From: Hawksworthiomyces lignivorus
Taxonomy: Eukaryota; Ascomycota; Sordariomycetes; Ophiostomatales; Ophiostomataceae
NCBI GenBank assembly: GCA_002917075.1
Contig: NTMA01000008.1
Coordinates: forward strand, 930,001 to 994,000
Reading direction: 5' to 3'
Length of the DNA: 64,000 nucleotides
This document shows positions 1 to 10,473 of the stretch, piece by piece. Numbering within the stretch: the first letter of the stretch is position 1; each line of letters begins with the position of its first letter. Below the pieces are notes generated by a model. That model had not been told where the DNA came from, searched no databases, and worked only from the letters and a program-made list of their open reading frames with translations. A program made the translations under genes and the position numbers.

Positions 1-256
1 AGCGCAAAGGCTCAATGCGGGCAGGGCTTGCCCTCGCATATGCACAGGGGTGTTAGCCAGAAAGCTATACAATAGACCTACTTCCTACTGATTTAAGTCA
101 GTCTTTCAGAAAAAAGAAGGGCAAACAAAAAAATTGCATGTTGAGCGCTCGCTTCGTCTTTCTCTAGGGCTACGGTGGGCTGTCTTCGTACAACCTTCCT
201 CCAACCTCTCTTGTTTCGCCTCAGTTCTGCCGCGCACTGGGTCTCAAAGGACAAAC

Positions 257-961
257 ATGTGATTTCAGTCCTTGTCATTACTTGCCTTGGCGAGCCTGCT
301 TCAAGCTGCCGCGGCGCAGGTTCTCTCTGTATCTTTACCAGTGTCAGTCCTCCAGATTAAGTCGGAGGTGGCCATAGACTACAGCGGCACTATTCCGCCA
401 TATGGTTTCTATGTCGTGGATCCCTTTGACGAGCCGGTGGACTCAATCAGTAAGCATAGAGCTCTTCTACGCCAGCGTTGTGGTCTTCTCCTTTCTTGGT
501 CTGTTTCATTTGAGCAGAGAATTAACATCTCGGGCGCTAGTTCTTGGTTTAAGCGGCGGCGTACTTTCCTGGATACCGAGAGTGTTTAAGGGGATCCACT
601 GCTGTGACGCTGTCTACCGAATAGAAATCATAGACGGACTTTCGAATTCGGCCTTCAGCGACCCGTTTAGCTTCTCTGGCTGCGATTCTTCCATATGCTC
701 CAGCAGCAGGGGACCATCGATGACGACGGTCACAACCACAGTCACATCCGACATCGAGGAGACGAGCGCAGCACTAGCATACAGACAACAACCGCGACGG
801 TCACGGTCACGCCCAAGTGCTGTGTGAAGCTAATGTGCACGTCCACCGTTACAAAGAGACAGATTCACTACAGGACCGTTACTCATGAGACGACAAAAAC
901 ACTACTCAAAAGGGAGCCTCCTGTGACGGTCACTATCTGTCCCGCGAAACGTGAATTATGA
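257..961 (+). pseudogene. Decayed secreted Thr-rich cell-surface protein gene
   Basis: Seen: an ATG at 257 is followed at once by TGA. The same frame then encodes a hydrophobic signal-peptide-like stretch (SLLALASLLQAAAAQ) and a coherent extracellular segment to 449. A GTAAGC donor at 450 and a TAG acceptor ending at 540 define a phase-1 intron of 91 nt. The next exon reads on through a beta-rich segment (YRIEIIDGLSNSAFSDPF) into a TTVTTTVT stretch. Near 770 the Thr/Val-rich tail (TTTATVTVTP) continues only in another frame, to a stop at 961. Inference: a Thr-rich wall or GPI-type secreted protein inactivated by a stop at codon 2 (CGA to TGA would explain it) and a frameshift. An unseen upstream exon could rescue the start. 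No enzymatic function is suggested. Confidence 0.5.
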
Positions 962-1638
962 TCTGGCGTACGAGCTCCTAGTCCTGCAGCTATAACGACA
1001 TTTAGTGGTTTGCAAAGGCAGTGAAATAAGCTTGACAAAGACGAGTATCCGAAGTATAATACTATGTATGTCTATTTTTAAATTACTATTAGGGTAGTAT
1101 TGTAATCGAATTTTGTTGAAAGTTTCCACGGGAATATTTCCATCGTCATTTCTTTATTTACCTTGCTATATTTTTCTCTATTCACTTAATATTTTTCCGC
1201 GTACCGTTTCACCTCACCGCGGAGCTGTTGGCTGATGTCGTCATGTTTCCCGGTCAGCCACTTAGACGAATCTAGTGGGACGATCAAGATATCAAGCTCC
1301 CATTCTAAACGATGACAGAGTGACACGTCCTTGTCTGGTCCAACATGCTTCTGCAGCCTGATTAGCAGCTGCATTGCTCGCTTCTTTGCTCTAATTCATG
1401 TAAGAATCATAATTTGTGTTATTTAGTATTTCTCGCTCTTTTACTTTCTCCTTCTTTTATCCTTTTACCTCTGCTGGCCATCGTTTCGAACCCTTTGTAC
1501 CATTCTTTTGAATATATCAGACATCATATGAAGACCACGGTGCCTAAATGATATAATTTGAAATTCTATTTAATCGTGAAGCCTTTGACTGTCTCCACGA
1601 CTATGAGTAATAAATGGTTGTAGAATTACGCGAGTATA
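962..1638. other. Intergenic, AT-rich, no supported gene
   Basis: This interval separates the decayed secreted-protein gene from the 3' end of the FTA2-like gene. It is AT-rich. The only open frame of note is a 62-codon minus-strand ORF (1186-1374), which resembles no family I recognise and shows no splice-site support. Confidence 0.6.
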
Positions 1639-2573
1639 TTAATCCTCCGTCTGCTGCATGCGCAATCGCGTAATAAAATCTGGGTTCGCTTGAATTCTTA
1701 CCGGCATGGCCATATGCAGCTCTTCTTTTACCATCTCTTCAAAAGCTACAAGGTCAATCTCCCTATTCATCTGAATTTCCTCATCCGAATTAATGTCTCT
1801 GCGGAACTCCAGATGCGGCACCGTCCACGCGGAACTAAAATCCACTAGATGCCCCCCTTTATAGTTACTCCACCTAACATCCATGACGTATATTTGCAGA
1901 CTATTCAAAGCTTTGAGCTCTCGCAGCATTGATTTTATCAACTTCTCCGTGATTTTAGGGTCTGTGTCAACGAAGTCTTTGACAAGAGCTCGGAAAGGCT
2001 GTCGGTCTGCCAAAGGCAAGGAGAGCTCCTCTTCGGGCCGGTTCCAGTCAGTGATGTTGAATTTTCGGGCGAAGAATGATTCCTGCTTTGCGGGTATGCT
2101 GAGGAATCCGTGGCAAGCGATTGCGATAGGGCGTATTCGTGGCCGTGATGCGATGCGGCGGTACGCTCGGCATTCCGCGTAGAATGGGTCTTTTTGGCCC
2201 TCAATTTCTTCCAAAGATACGCGGCTCCTGCCAGCCGGATCCATCATTGCGAGAGCCTCTTCTAGATCGAAAAAGCGAAACTAGCTATTGTTATTATCTC
2301 GCAAGGATTTGAGAAATCAAGCTTGGTTGTCGCTTGTTTCAAAAAAGCGGTTTGCGTTTCGTGACTTACAATTTTCAGTGCGTAGGGCTTCCCGTCAATT
2401 CGTACTCTGAAGACGTAGCCGTGGTCTCCACTCGGCAGCTGGTCCTCGTCGTCGGACGTGCCAAGTAGCTCAATGTACTCAATTCTCTTGTAGTGTCCGT
2501 CTTTGAAGCGTCGGAGCTTTGGGCCCTTGACCCTAGGCAGTTCGTCAAATTGATCGATTGCAGCGGCTGGCAT
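1639..2573 (-). CDS. FTA2-like (kinetochore Sim4 subunit family) kinase-fold protein
   Basis: Two exons, complement(2370..2573, 1639..2280), 281 aa. The 89-nt phase-0 intron (GTAAGT..CTAG) joins YALKI to FRFFDLEEAL, restoring the continuous core typical of this family. Protein-kinase-like landmarks are visible: a glycine-loop-like GDHGYVF (49-55), the Lys of YALK (K67), a helix-C-like DPFYAECRAYRR (99-110), a catalytic-loop-like DVRWSNY (D202, N207) and a DFG-like VDFSS (D215). Known: proteins with the FTA2 domain are widespread, often multi-copy, in sordariomycete accessory regions; the S. pombe namesake is a kinetochore subunit. Inference: this copy is more likely an accessory kinase-fold protein than the kinetochore subunit, because it stands alone among dispensable-looking genes. 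The glycine loop is poor, so activity is uncertain. Confidence 0.8.
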
Positions 2574-3415
2574 GCTTGCTGGTTCGTGTCAATGCTGATT
2601 ATGCTGAAAATCTTTGTCGCGTCCGCTCAACATTATGCGAAAACAAAGACTTTGACCAAGTCGCTCTAACGAGTCTTGATCATGCTATCACCAATAATGT
2701 ATTCTCGTCGAAAGGAGCTATCGAGGCCGCTGTGACAGCTGCTGTGAAGCGCAGCAAACCAGCCACACACACCAGCTGCAGCTGGCCATTTCCGGCACGG
2801 AACGTGTCAGAGGTAGATGAAATGTGTGTAGCACAAGTACGTGGAATGTGCCAACAGGTGCTTTTGAGCATACTTGTCTGGCCAATTAGACCGTCCTGTT
2901 TGTCGCAGGATTGCGGTATTAAATTCCTCTACCATCCAAATAAAGCAGATGCGATGTAGGAACATGGCGGGAAGCGGCTGGGGGACGGGTTAGTCCGCCA
3001 TAGCCCCGAGCCTTTCCGATGTTGGCTTGAGCAATCAGCCTCTGCGATGTAATCTTAGTGGGCAGATTCCTGCCCATTGTCAAACTGGAGGAGGTGTATC
3101 ACCAGTGGTTAAGCGCTGAGTACTCTTCGTTTGTTATATCGGCCAATGGAAGCCCTTCATATTTAGCCAACACTACGACTTCGGCTTTTTTCTTAGTTTG
3201 AAGGATCAGCTGAACGTGCAGCCATTGCGCTCCAACGAAGATGTGCAGAAAATCTGCTACCTCTCTATCGACCTTGAAGGCAGTATATAATAATTCAGAA
3301 TGAAGCGCTAGGGTTACAGTTTTATCATCCTTTTCGCCTATGTAAGTTTACTTGCTGCATCAACAGCGTTTACTGCTATCAGTTTCCAACTATCCATCCG
3401 ACCACCCATCCAGCT
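2574..3415. other. Intergenic; divergent promoter region
   Basis: This lies between two divergently transcribed genes (the FTA2-like gene on minus, the PD-(D/E)XK-like gene on plus). It holds a TATATAA at about 3282 upstream of the plus gene. A plus-strand ORF at 2558-2959 has no recognisable domain or splice support and overlaps the start of the minus-strand gene. Confidence 0.5.
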
Positions 3416-4633
3416 ATGGCGCCAGCAACACCCACATCAAGCAAAACTCCAGACTTCGAGTACAGCTTGCTCCATCACCTCTCTACGAGAAAACCAGAGC
3501 TCCGAGCCACTCCGCAATCCTCCAGCAGAACGAACAGCAAAAACCAGAGTTGGCGAAAGCCAGCAATAGTCGCAAAGTGGGAAGACTTTGACTGCGCCAG
3601 CCTGATGCAATGTTGCGGTGGCCTTTTCTGTGACATGCTCAAACACACCATTGAACCAATGAATTTCTCTCACCTTGAGCGAGATATGATCACATTCGCA
3701 GACGAAGATGCTCTCGAGAAGCACTTTGTAGCGCAGTGGATGCTTCCAATCGTCGAGACTGCTCTCAAGCATGCCCAACGTGAGTTCAGCGACCGTGGGC
3801 TTCGACCACCATTTGTAGAGATGGTTGCAGGCGGTAACGCCCGCAGTGTTCCTAGGCTCAAGCCAGACTGGGCTGGGATTCGGACCACGGTGCGAGGTAA
3901 TCCTGAACAGGTGGTCAATATTCTACCCGGAGACACAAAGGTCAGCTACAAATGGAAGAGCAAGGAGATTATCCCAAAGAAAGTGACCACAAAAGATTTG
4001 GTCAAGAACTGGTTTTGGCCGCTGAGACAGATCTTCACATACTGCATGAACTGCGACACCCGCTATGGGTACATTATCTCGGACGAAGAAGTTGTGGCCT
4101 TCCGTGTGCGAGTTTCGAGCGAACGGCTCGCAGAGGGCAATTCTCGGCGCAAGGTCGCGGCGAAGGACAGGGGCACAATTGAATATGCGCCGATCTATGA
4201 CGCCACGCAAGATCCAAACGGCAAGAAGAGGTTAACGATGAACTTGGCCATATGGTGGCTCCATCTTCTCGCGGCCAATGACCGATCTCTCCACACCGCT
4301 TACGGTCCACTCAAAGACGAGATCCTGAGCGGGCTAGGAAGAGCTCCTACCCCTCCCAGGCAGGTAGAGACACCAGCTCCTAGCGAGATAGCTACCACGG
4401 AGCGAGCATCGCCTGCCACTACGGTTGGGACTTATGATAGTGTGGCCGAATCGGTTGCTTTCTTTTCCCCACAAGCATCGACCTACGGACTTTCGTTCAG
4501 CTCGCTGCCTGATCCGATAGAATCGTTTACATCAATGCGTTCTCCGGGAAGTGCGCGCCCTAAGCGGAAGCGGAATAATTTAGAGCCAGATGGGGGAGTA
4601 TCGCGACCCAAAAAGGGAAAATCACAGCGTTAG
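3416..4633 (+). CDS. PD-(D/E)XK nuclease-like fungal protein
   Basis: Single exon, 405 aa, starting at the first in-frame ATG (CAGCTATGG). The N-terminal 50 residues are Ser/Thr/Pro-rich. The folded part (about 55-310) contains RLKPDWAG (P150-D151) followed 22 residues later by LPGDTKVSYKW (D173-T174-K175). This is the spacing and pattern of a PD-(D/E)XK active site. It is followed by an aromatic helix and the strand RYGYIISDEEVVAFRV (216-231). The C-terminal 60 residues are Pro/Ser-rich and end in basic clusters (RPKRKR, RPKKGK) that look like nuclear-localisation signals. Known: fungal genomes carry many PD-(D/E)XK-like accessory proteins of unknown role. Inference: a nuclear protein with a restriction-endonuclease-like fold; whether it cuts DNA is unknown. 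Fungus-specific and isolated, with no operon-like neighbours. Confidence 0.65.
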   Translation: MAPATPTSSKTPDFEYSLLHHLSTRKPELRATPQSSSRTNSKNQSWRKPAIVAKWEDFDCASLMQCCGGLFCDMLKHTIEPMNFSHLERDMITFADEDALEKHFVAQWMLPIVETALKHAQREFSDRGLRPPFVEMVAGGNARSVPRLKPDWAGIRTTVRGNPEQVVNILPGDTKVSYKWKSKEIIPKKVTTKDLVKNWFWPLRQIFTYCMNCDTRYGYIISDEEVVAFRVRVSSERLAEGNSRRKVAAKDRGTIEYAPIYDATQDPNGKKRLTMNLAIWWLHLLAANDRSLHTAYGPLKDEILSGLGRAPTPPRQVETPAPSEIATTERASPATTVGTYDSVAESVAFFSPQASTYGLSFSSLPDPIESFTSMRSPGSARPKRKRNNLEPDGGVSRPKKGKSQR

Positions 4634-5810
4634 ACAAGCGGGTGTGGGGCACAAAATGCACATGTCTCCTGGGTCCAAAAGGGAGCCGAAAACAGCGAGC
4701 TTTGTCCTACGAGATATAGGAGTTGGCCGCTCCCTCTCCTTGTTATGGTCTCTACGAGCTAGTGTAGCGACAACTGCGTCTCGCGCCGCGGATACCAGAG
4801 TACCACCGCTTGTTGATGTTGATACAAGAATAACAACCCGGTACCCAGAAGACGGTTAAATATGACCACGCCGCAGAGCTGCCGCAGAGCTACCGCTGTC
4901 GCCGCCGCCGTCACCCACTTGATTCTGAGCACGAGTCGTATCGCTACCTGGATGCTACGTCGGTTGAAGCCGGCGACGAACCGGCCACGAGTCTTAGATA
5001 ATTTACACCATAGTGACTGGAGTCGGCATGTCATGTACTATGTTGTTTGAACTCTAGGTTGTGTTATTGTGTTGGTAGAGTGCTACGTCTGGACCCGAAC
5101 CGAACCGCTGCCTGTAAGTGAGGTCATAGATATCCTCTGCCGTACTCGCTTACCCTTCTTATATCTGGGTGGGCATACTCTACGGCAGTCTATTATAGCG
5201 TTCTCTGGAAAGGACGGATGAGAGCCGCACTTGCAAATCGCAACGGTCAAATGAGTCGGATTGCTATTCTTCACTTGTAGTATGTTGCAAAGTTGCTCAA
5301 CGTCTGTGCATGCCCCTCAAAGCACGAATATAACCTAGGGTACATGCACATTAAAGTGAGAGAGAGTCTTTCTAGCAGCTGCTTTAGCAACCTCAGAATT
5401 TAAGGGTCTATCTTTTACTTTGTACGGAGTACGTGGAATTGTAGTTGCATAATATAGAGACCATCTTACAGAACTACATACTACACAGTCATAAATAACC
5501 CAGAAGTTCTTCCGACAGCACTGGCGAAGCCCGGGGGACATTTTGTCCGAAGGTGCTGCTGATAGTCACTAACGTATGAATTCAAGCAGTGCCAAGATAC
5601 CTAAGTATACCAAGAACTTTGTCCTAATCGCCATTGTTTTTGCTCATCTGTACGCTCTGCAAGGGGTTAGAGTTTTTATTTTTTATTTTTTATTTTATTT
5701 TTTAGCTTGGCTCCTTGAACCCCACATTGCACATTGAATACATAGATAACAGATCAGCTGTGCCAGCCCTCTATCATCTTTATCATTACCTAACTCAAAT
5801 TCTAATTCTG

Positions 5811-5834
5811 CTCTGGCTCATTCTCTGGCTCATT
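5811..5834. repeat. 12-bp tandem direct repeat (2 copies)
   Basis: CTCTGGCTCATT occurs twice in a row, followed by CTCC. It sits about 200 bp upstream of the zinc-cluster regulator gene. Functional meaning unknown. Confidence 0.85.
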
Positions 5835-5966
5835 CTCCAGCAATTATTATTTCTCAGCGAGTTCTGCTAAATTGATACAGCTAGACAGAGCTGGTGTCTG
5901 GTAACCGCAAATGCGAAGTTGATCCTACGGCCGAATGGAAGACTTGCAGTCACCACCTAGCCGGCC

Positions 5967-5975
5967 CCGGGCCGG
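5967..5975. promoter_or_regulatory. CCGGGCCGG motif, copy 1 (regulator gene)
   Basis: The exact 9-mer CCGGGCCGG contains CGG and CCG half-sites facing each other, as Zn2Cys6 dimers often bind. It lies 46 bp upstream of the ATG at 6013 and inside the longer alternative reading frame that starts at 5935. The same 9-mer recurs at 10352 and 12676 in the two other control regions of the cluster. Possible autoregulatory site (inference). Confidence 0.45.
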
Positions 5976-6012
5976 TGATATACAGACATCCGGTGCAAGA
6001 CAAAAGAGACAC

Positions 6013-8642
6013 ATGGTGTCTGAGCAAAACCGGAAGCGGGTAGCACGCGCGTATGTGTCGTATCTCCCGACTTTATACTCTAGGAATTAGCCATAATCAA
6101 CTAACGGCCGAGAAAGCTGCGCGGTATGCCGGAGACTGAAGGAGAAATGCGATAGCGTGCAGCCCTGCGGCCGCTGTGTCCGTACTGGCCGTCGTTGCAC
6201 CTTCGACAATGTAGTCAGCACACCTCGTGCATCCAATTCAGCTGGCGCCAGAAGCAGGCACGTTGCGTGTAATCAAAAAAAGAAAAAATATCAAGGGCGA
6301 TACCACTAACTCAGCTTCCTTTTCCTCTCCTAGCAGTGATGGTGGCTTCTTTGATGCTGAGAGGATTCGGGCTCTCGAGCGAATCGTGGCACATTTCACT
6401 GGAATCAGCCAATTTGACAAGCTTGGTCTCTGTCGACTCGCAGAATCTCTACAAAGCCAATCCACGCCAGTCCGAGTGCCGGTACAGTTGGGCCAGAGAG
6501 GGGCGGCAAACTCTATAGATGTGTCTAGCGATGACGAGACATTCCCCGCAGATGGCACTCCGCCAGGAATAACATGTCAGTGGTCACAGGCATCTTCTCT
6601 CTTCTATTACCGTATTGAGAAACACGGAGCTAATCGAATGCAGCCTATCCTGGGGAACTCTCTCACTCAGACTTTTCTCTGCGTCTGCAGCAAAACGTGG
6701 AGAGCAGATTGCACGAACCAGTCCCTCGAGTAAGTCGGCGCATTAGCAGCTGAACTTTATAAATATTAGCATTTTTGTGGCTAATGCTCTTACACAGGAA
6801 TCCATTGGCAGCGCCGCATGCGCAAGTGTTTCACCACCAGCTGCTCAGGTCCAGTCGAGGACATCACTGGCGGCCGACGCCGTGAAGCTATTTCCGCCTG
6901 CTGACATTGCATTCTTTCTACTAAACGTCTTCCTGACGTTTGCACAGACCAATTACTCTTACATAGATGATCAGTTTATGCGAGACAAGCTAGAGGGATT
7001 TTACGCATCGACAGTAGACGTGGACAATTGTGACGTCTCTTGGATCTGTGCTGCTCTGATGGTCTTCGCCGTGGGAACGCAGTTTGCGCACCTCAGCACG
7101 AGAGAAATCGAAGAGATTCGTGAACTAGATGGAGTGGAACAAGATTCTCCCACACAGTCGGCCGATGATCAGATGGCGCTTGTGTTCTACCATCAAGCAT
7201 CGAAGTTGATACCTGATGTCATCGCCATCGCATCGATCGAAAGCGTCCAGGCGTTCCTCCTTCTAGCCATGTATACCTTGCCCATCGATGCGGCGGGACT
7301 GTCGTGTGTGTATCTTAGCATAGCTATACGCATCGCCACACAACTGGGGATGCATCGAAATCTCGTGACGGGATTTGAGCCCCAGCAAGTCCAGCTCCGG
7401 AGGAGAATATGGTGGACTGCGTACACCCTCGAAAGGTAAGCTGCAAACTCAAAGACTTGCGTCTAGCCATATGCATTCAACTGACATATATACAGACGAG
7501 TGTGCATCCTGCATGGAAGACCACTGTCGATTGCACGAACGGACGTCGATTGCGGCCTTCCTTCGGGAAGACTGGAATTTCGAGCATCCACTTCGTCGGA
7601 TCTATTGCCAAATATCCTGGCCATGATTCAACTGACTGACATGTTAGAAGTAGCCAGAGACAAGATGTGCGTAGAATGCAACATCTCTGAAAGCAAGCGA
7701 TTTGCCAAGCATGAATTACGGTGGTTGTAACATGGCTAACAAACTTCTGGTTTTAGTATGGATCTGCGCAAGGCCCCCAAGCGACTGAGAGATGCCAAAA
7801 TCAAACTTATTCAGTTGCACAAAAAAGAGCTACAGGAATACTGGGAGGGCCTCCCCGGCCAGTCAGGTTGCCGAGATCTGAATCCGGCCAATCCTCTCTT
7901 TCGCTTCAACCTCCACCTGACTCTGACCTTTCACCTCATCCGCATCTTTATCGGTCGATCGTTCATCCTTGAGAACCAATCGTCTAGCACAGCGAGCGGA
8001 ACGCTCCGCAGAATCACGTCGGCCGAGTGGGAGAAAGTGCGAGAAGAGTTGGTTGCTGATTGCATCCGCAGCGCCGTCGAGGTCATTGACCTTTGCCAGA
8101 CTTTGCACGACGAGATTGGTCTCGCCCGGGCGTCTTACACCGAATTTACATCCTGCTGCGCCGCGCTGCTGGTGGTATTGGCCCGCCGGATTTCTGCTGC
8201 TGGCACTGCAGCACTTCGGGTTTCATCCGCCCGCGGTCTCCGCCTACTAAAGAAGATGTCGCTAGGCATCTATTCCAATGTGGACAAACAGACAGTAGAG
8301 GCCCTCGAACGTGCCGTGTACAAAATGCAAACAGATGTGTGGCGTACGTCAGAAGCAACGGGGAACAGCAGTGACTCCAGCACCAACATGCGCCAAGCCT
8401 ATGCTCAGTTCAAAGACTGGGCTTCCCTGCACCAGACCCAGCCCATGGTGGACTGGCTGCCAAGCATGTCCTATCGAAGCAACCTAATTGCAGCACCTCC
8501 TCAGAACACGACTTCCATGTCCGAGTCGATGCTACTAGCTAGTGCTCAGTTCGGTATTAGCCAAGGCTACGAGTCTTTGGAACTTAGCGGTTTTGATGCG
8601 ATCCCTGGTCTGGACGACATTTTTCGAAATGGGTTACACTAA
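6013..8642 (+). CDS. Zn2Cys6 fungal-specific transcription factor (cluster regulator)
   Basis: Seven exons: 6013..6050, 6117..6210, 6296..6575, 6644..6729, 6798..7435, 7496..7666, 7757..8642 (730 aa); all phases match. The first intron (branch CTAAC) splits the zinc cluster. Joined, it gives a complete C-x2-C-x6-C-x5-C-x2-C-x6-C at C14, C17, C24, C30, C33, C40. The fungal middle-homology domain follows, with FFLLNVFLTFAQTNYSYID, LSIAIRIATQLGMHR, RRRIWWTAYTLER and RVCILHGRPLSIA. An upstream in-frame ATG at 5935 would add 26 residues; I prefer 6013 because the added stretch contains the cluster-wide CCGGGCCGG motif. The third exon boundary is the weakest: a 31-nt alternative intron, 6211-6241, is possible. 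The gene converges on the amidohydrolase gene 119 bp away. Likely a pathway-specific activator of the neighbouring catabolic genes (inference). Confidence 0.85.
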
Positions 8643-8761
8643 CAAGAGACGTTCTCGGAGAATTATCAAGCTGGTCTAGATCACAAGAAATTTTAAAATA
8701 ATGCATGAATGTATATTAGTCTATGGTAACTATGTATATACAATATATTTACGGAGTTCAG

Positions 8762-10096
8762 CTACAGATCGCGGAGCTGATCAAGGAGTCCATCCAATCC
8801 TGGTAGCTTGCTACTACAGACGCGACCTCCTTTAACAACAGCTACCAGCTCTGTGTCTGTCCGCTCGAATACGGTGATGTCCTCCAAGGGATTCGTGTTC
8901 AAAATGATGAGATCAGCCTCGAACCCGACTTTAATTTGGCCGAGACTCTCTGCCTGATCCAGCATCTTAGCAGGTGTGATGGTTGCACTCTGCAATATGT
9001 CCAGTGACGTCAAGACAGCTGAGCGAAGGGTGAATTCACGGCTCTGGTATGCGACCAGCGGCCCGAGGAGGTCTGAACCGTAACATATAGAAACGCCTTC
9101 TTCCTTTGCGATCCGCAGAGCTTCTAGCCCCATGGCAAGCACCTGCTTATTCTTGGAAGCCGACTCGGACGACAGGAACCGCGGCAGCGCCGGGTCAGCG
9201 AGTGTCTGGTAAGTGACAAGCGTTGGTGTCAGATAGCAGCCGCGACGGGTCATCTCCTTGGCCGTGTCGCGGTCGAGGAGGTTGCCGTGCTCGATCCCGC
9301 GGACGCCATTCTCAATCGCGATGCGGATCGACTCAGGCGTGTAAGCATGGCAGGTGACAAACGTGCGGTTGTTAGACGCTACCAGAACAAATGCCCGGAT
9401 CTCGGCAGGCGAGAATTGGTTGTTTTCCAGCCGGTCTGTTGGGCTAACAACACCGCCACCTCCCATGATCTTGATAAAATCAGCGCCGCGCCGCAGCTCG
9501 TCGCGGGCAATATGGAGGCACGCATCCGCGCCGTCACAGACACGCCCGAGACCAGACACGAAGCCGGCCGCGCAGTCTGCGTGGTCGTGTGCGCTGCGAA
9601 AATCGCCATGGCCACCCGTCTGGCTGAGAGCGTGACCGCATATAAACAGGCGGGGACCGACGGTAAGCCATTCTTCGCAGGCCTGCTTGAGCGCATACGG
9701 CGCTCCTCCACAGTCTCGGACCGTTGTGAAGCCCCGACACAGCATGGCTCGGCATACATATGTCATTCGCAGCAGAGACTGCGTCTCCGGCGTAGCAACG
9801 ATATGGCGAAAGTCGACCTCACCTGGCACGGCGGAGATGTGCACGTGGCTATCAATCAGGCCCGGAGATACGTATCTGCCGGCAAGATCCACGGTGCGCG
9901 TGTTGGGGTGAACGGAAATGTCTTTGCCATCGTCAACGACCGCAGAAATGCGGCCATCTTCAAGATAGATGGATTGTCCCGAACTCCATGTACCGTTGAT
10001 AGGATCAATGATCTTGGCATTCGTGAAGAGGTACCGGGGTATTTCAGACTTGGGTAACCATGGCTTTACAAAGACATCAGTCACTGATGTTGCCAT
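8762..10096 (-). CDS. Metal-dependent amidohydrolase (prolidase/ochratoxinase-like subfamily)
   Basis: Single exon, 444 aa from ATG at 10096; the frame is open further upstream, but that part does not align with the family. Amidohydrolase-superfamily metal ligands are in order: DSHVH (H84, H86), the Lys to be carboxylated in GADFIKIMGGGG (K209), CHAY (H250), IEHGN (H270) and YGSDLLG (D342). HALSQTGGHGDFR (155-167) is typical of the subfamily that hydrolyses N-acyl amino acids, Xaa-Pro or related amides. No signal peptide, so probably cytosolic. Its promoter (10097-10676) holds the CCGGGCCGG motif and GATA sites. It lies next to a Dal5-type permease on the same strand, suggesting that the permease imports an acidic amide or ureide that this enzyme cleaves (inference). 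The exact substrate cannot be read from sequence. Confidence 0.88.
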   Translation of the reverse strand: MATSVTDVFVKPWLPKSEIPRYLFTNAKIIDPINGTWSSGQSIYLEDGRISAVVDDGKDISVHPNTRTVDLAGRYVSPGLIDSHVHISAVPGEVDFRHIVATPETQSLLRMTYVCRAMLCRGFTTVRDCGGAPYALKQACEEWLTVGPRLFICGHALSQTGGHGDFRSAHDHADCAAGFVSGLGRVCDGADACLHIARDELRRGADFIKIMGGGGVVSPTDRLENNQFSPAEIRAFVLVASNNRTFVTCHAYTPESIRIAIENGVRGIEHGNLLDRDTAKEMTRRGCYLTPTLVTYQTLADPALPRFLSSESASKNKQVLAMGLEALRIAKEEGVSICYGSDLLGPLVAYQSREFTLRSAVLTSLDILQSATITPAKMLDQAESLGQIKVGFEADLIILNTNPLEDITVFERTDTELVAVVKGGRVCSSKLPGLDGLLDQLRDL

Positions 10097-10351
10097 TGTA
10101 ATATAGGTTTTAATGTAGACCAAAATACAACCAAAAGCGGCTGTGGTGTTCAATCGAGCTGATACACTTCGTAGAGCTGATTTTAATAGGCCTGTCTGGA
10201 TGAGAGTATATGAATGTTGAGACGTGAATGTATTACCTAGAACCAAGAAAATATTCTATACATATGACTTGCGTTAACAAAAGCGTGCAGTCACGGCAGA
10301 AGTTACCCTTGCTACTAATGTAGGTGCTCAGCCGTCTTGATCTATTACAGA

Positions 10352-10360
10352 CCGGGCCGG
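10352..10360. promoter_or_regulatory. CCGGGCCGG motif, copy 2 (amidohydrolase promoter)
   Basis: Exact 9-mer about 260 bp upstream of the amidohydrolase ATG. It is preceded by GA, as at 12674, so the shared word is the 11-mer GACCGGGCCGG. A related GGGCCGGTCCGG follows 14 bp later. Candidate binding site of the adjacent Zn2Cys6 regulator (inference). Confidence 0.5.
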
Positions 10361-10464
10361 ATCTCAACTACATAGGGCCGGTCCGGTATATCATAAAGAA
10401 TCAACCATCCGCCAAATATCTAATGTTGATGAGACACCCACGCCGTGGAATCTCAAAGTCTTCC

Positions 10465-10473
10465 GATAAGATA
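10465..10473 (+). promoter_or_regulatory. Overlapping GATA sites in amidohydrolase promoter
   Basis: GATAAGATA contains two GATA cores, the first a full HGATAR-type site (CGATAAG). It lies about 370 bp upstream of the amidohydrolase start. Known: GATA factors (AreA/NIT2 type) activate nitrogen-source utilisation genes through such sites. Short motif, so only suggestive. Confidence 0.3.

Larger units (their letters stand above)
4634..6012. other. Intergenic; upstream region of the catabolic-cluster regulator
   Basis: No gene supported. It contains an A/T-only tract (about 5672-5703), a direct repeat at 5811-5834 and, close to the regulator start, the CCGGGCCGG motif at 5967. The several short ORFs here lack domains and splice signals. 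Confidence 0.55.

Noticed and set aside
1186..1374. 62-codon minus-strand frame
   Set aside because: Short, no family, no matching splice sites; kept only as part of the intergenic description.
3081..3130. tRNA-like words (GTGGTTAAGCGC) resembling a D-arm
   Set aside because: No GGTTCRANNC B-box at the right distance and no foldable acceptor stem.
6227..6733. 168-codon frame read as a separate gene
   Set aside because: It is the third exon of the Zn2Cys6 regulator read through its downstream intron; splicing at 6575/6644 restores the regulator reading frame.
8762..10246. Longer amidohydrolase start at 10246 adding 50 residues
   Set aside because: The extension does not fit the family, while ATG 10096 begins a normal-length enzyme.
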